From CAMDWQ01 sp964497635 (lineage in GTDB: Bacteria; Omnitrophota; Gorgyraeia; 2-02-FULL-51-18), in contig CAZCDB010000040.1 of NCBI GenBank assembly GCA_964497635.1, positions 1 through 14,143 on the forward strand: a stretch of 14,143 bases of DNA. Direction: 5' to 3'. Position 1 is the first letter of the stretch, and the number at the start of each line of letters is the position of its first letter. Of this stretch, positions 13,102 to 14,143 are shown one piece after another. Under the pieces are notes generated by a model. That model made no database searches. It saw only the letters and a program-made list of their open reading frames with translations, and was not told where the DNA came from. Position numbers and translations under genes: made by a program.

Positions 13102-13117
13102 ATGAAAACGTTTTCAT
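13102..13117. promoter_or_regulatory. LacI-family operator palindrome
   Basis: ATGAAAACGTTTTCAT is a perfect 16-bp palindrome with the central CG step typical of LacI/GalR operators. It begins at the predicted transcription start, seven bases after the -10 box, so a bound repressor would block initiation. The regulator encoded 17 bases downstream is the obvious candidate to bind it. Confidence 0.8.
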
Positions 13118-13133
13118 TAAAAAGGGACTTTTG

Positions 13134-14143
13134 ATGAAGCAGACGCCTATTTCTATTAAAGAAATAGCCCGGAAAACTCGGGTGTCCATCGCGACGGTTT
13201 CCAGGGCGACCAATCCGGGACTGCGTAAGCTGGTGGCTCCCGGCACCCTTAAACTGATTGATGAAACGGTCAAGAAATACAGCTACGCTCCCAATCCTGC
13301 CGCTCGCAACTTAAGATCGGCAAGCTATCAAACGATCGGTGTGCTCTTGCCGCATATCCCGAACGTCTTTGTGAGTAATTACCACTCCCGGGTGATCAGC
13401 GGCGTGTCCAACGCTCTTTTGAATTCTGATTACAAGCTAAAAGCAGTCACTTTTAAGCCTGGTAATTGGGATCATTACGTTTTTGGAGCTATGGAGGCGA
13501 TAGATGGCTTAGTCATCAGTTATTGGCCGGATTTTTTTTCCAACAAAAAGGCGCTAAGTAGTCTCGATGTTCCCTGTGTCATTGTCAACGATCCCGATGA
13601 GACCGTAAAAGCGCACTTCGTCCATGGAGATTCACACAGCGGCGGAAGAATTGCCGCGGAGCATTTGTGGCAAATGGGACACCGGAAGATTGCGGTGATG
13701 CTGGGGAAGGAGACGTCAAGTGACAGTCGCCTGCGTTTTGAATCTTTTAGAGAATACTTGAAAAGCCAGGGTGTGATGTTGGACAAAAATTTGATCTTCA
13801 AGGGTAATTTTGAGGAAAAGGACGCTTATGAATGCGCCAAGACGATTCCTTTTTCAAAAATCACCGCAATTTTCTGTCTGAGCGACAACATGGCGATTGG
13901 AGTGATCCGGCGAATGAATGAAATGGGCGTGAAATGTCCCGAGCAAGTATCCGTGATGGGATATGACAATGACGGAAGGTCTTCCATGATTTATCCCGCG
14001 CTTACCACGATTGACGCGTCTGTCTCCCGACTGGGAGAGGCGGCCGTCGAAAGTTTGATGGGATTTTTAAAAGGGGGCAAGAAAAACGTTTTTTATTATC
14101 AAAGCACTTGCTTAAAACCGTCCTTAGTGATTCGAGAGTCCGT
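13134..14143 (+). CDS. LacI/GalR-family transcriptional regulator (3' end beyond window)
   Basis: A DNA-binding repressor-type regulator with an N-terminal helix-turn-helix (SIKEIARKTRVSIATVSRATN, about residues 7-27). A hinge helix NPAARNLRS (54-62) precedes a periplasmic-binding-protein-like ligand domain from TIGVLLP (67-73) onward. Sub-motifs such as AAEHLWQMGHRKIAVM, FCLSDNMAIGVIRRMNEMGVKCPEQVSVMGYDN and LGEAAVESLMGFL are standard for the family. The frame is open to the last base: 336 codons are present, and LVIRES is the usual near-terminal motif, so only a few residues are missing. AAGGGA upstream supports the ATG at 13134. The family usually senses sugars or nucleosides; the ligand is not evident. 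It probably represses its own promoter through the operator at 13102-13117. Other targets may lie downstream. Confidence 0.92.
   Translation, partial: MKQTPISIKEIARKTRVSIATVSRATNPGLRKLVAPGTLKLIDETVKKYSYAPNPAARNLRSASYQTIGVLLPHIPNVFVSNYHSRVISGVSNALLNSDYKLKAVTFKPGNWDHYVFGAMEAIDGLVISYWPDFFSNKKALSSLDVPCVIVNDPDETVKAHFVHGDSHSGGRIAAEHLWQMGHRKIAVMLGKETSSDSRLRFESFREYLKSQGVMLDKNLIFKGNFEEKDAYECAKTIPFSKITAIFCLSDNMAIGVIRRMNEMGVKCPEQVSVMGYDNDGRSSMIYPALTTIDASVSRLGEAAVESLMGFLKGGKKNVFYYQSTCLKPSLVIRES

Overview
The window is a contiguous stretch of bacterial chromosome with mid-range GC by eye, dense same-strand gene packing, Shine-Dalgarno-type ribosome sites and many stop/start overlaps. Signal peptides, an exported glycoside-hydrolase-like protein and a PilZ protein suggest a diderm bacterium. 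The phylum cannot be fixed from the sequence. An uncultured lineage such as Omnitrophota is only a guess, and the 100-N scaffold gap fits a metagenome assembly.

Region 1 (1-5437) is a molybdenum cofactor (Moco) operon: moaA, a moaC-moaB fusion, a TauE/SafE-type membrane transporter, moeA, moaD, moaE and mobA. Together these cover GTP to cyclic pyranopterin (MoaA, MoaC), sulfur insertion to molybdopterin (MoaD, MoaE), adenylation (the MoaB domain), molybdate insertion (MoeA) and nucleotide attachment (MobA). The MoaD-activating enzyme MoeB and a molybdate ABC transporter are not in the window. From moaC-moaB onward neighbouring genes overlap by 1-17 nt. The exception is the moaA to moaC gap (982-1360), which holds two separate fold-back elements: a GC-rich one at 981-1113 and a long, nearly perfect hairpin at 1137-1331.

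Region 2 (5438-7318) is pyruvate kinase (GTG start at 5499), whose ribosome site and start codon lie in one arm of a perfect 12-bp inverted repeat that begins at the mobA stop codon. A convergent PilZ gene on the minus strand shares its stop bases with it.

Region 3 (7319-8497) is a very AT-rich divergent promoter region followed by a membrane acyltransferase (acyltransferase-3 family).

Region 4 (8514-13049) is a run of four genes: a small secreted protein of unknown function, an exported GHL10-type glycoside-hydrolase-like protein whose best start is a non-canonical ATA, a FadI-like thiolase broken by a 100-N assembly gap, and a complete FadJ/FadB-type enoyl-CoA hydratase/3-hydroxyacyl-CoA dehydrogenase. 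The last two are a fatty-acid beta-oxidation pair.

Region 5 (13050-14143) is a strong promoter with a perfect LacI-type palindromic operator at its predicted transcription start, then a LacI-family regulator that runs off the window a few codons short of its usual end.

The most unusual items are the two fold-backs inside the Moco operon, the SD-masking hairpin before pyruvate kinase, a MoaD ending in Gly-Gly-Ala instead of Gly-Gly, and the apparent ATA start of the GHL10 gene. No CRISPR array, transposase, phage gene, tRNA or rRNA was recognised.
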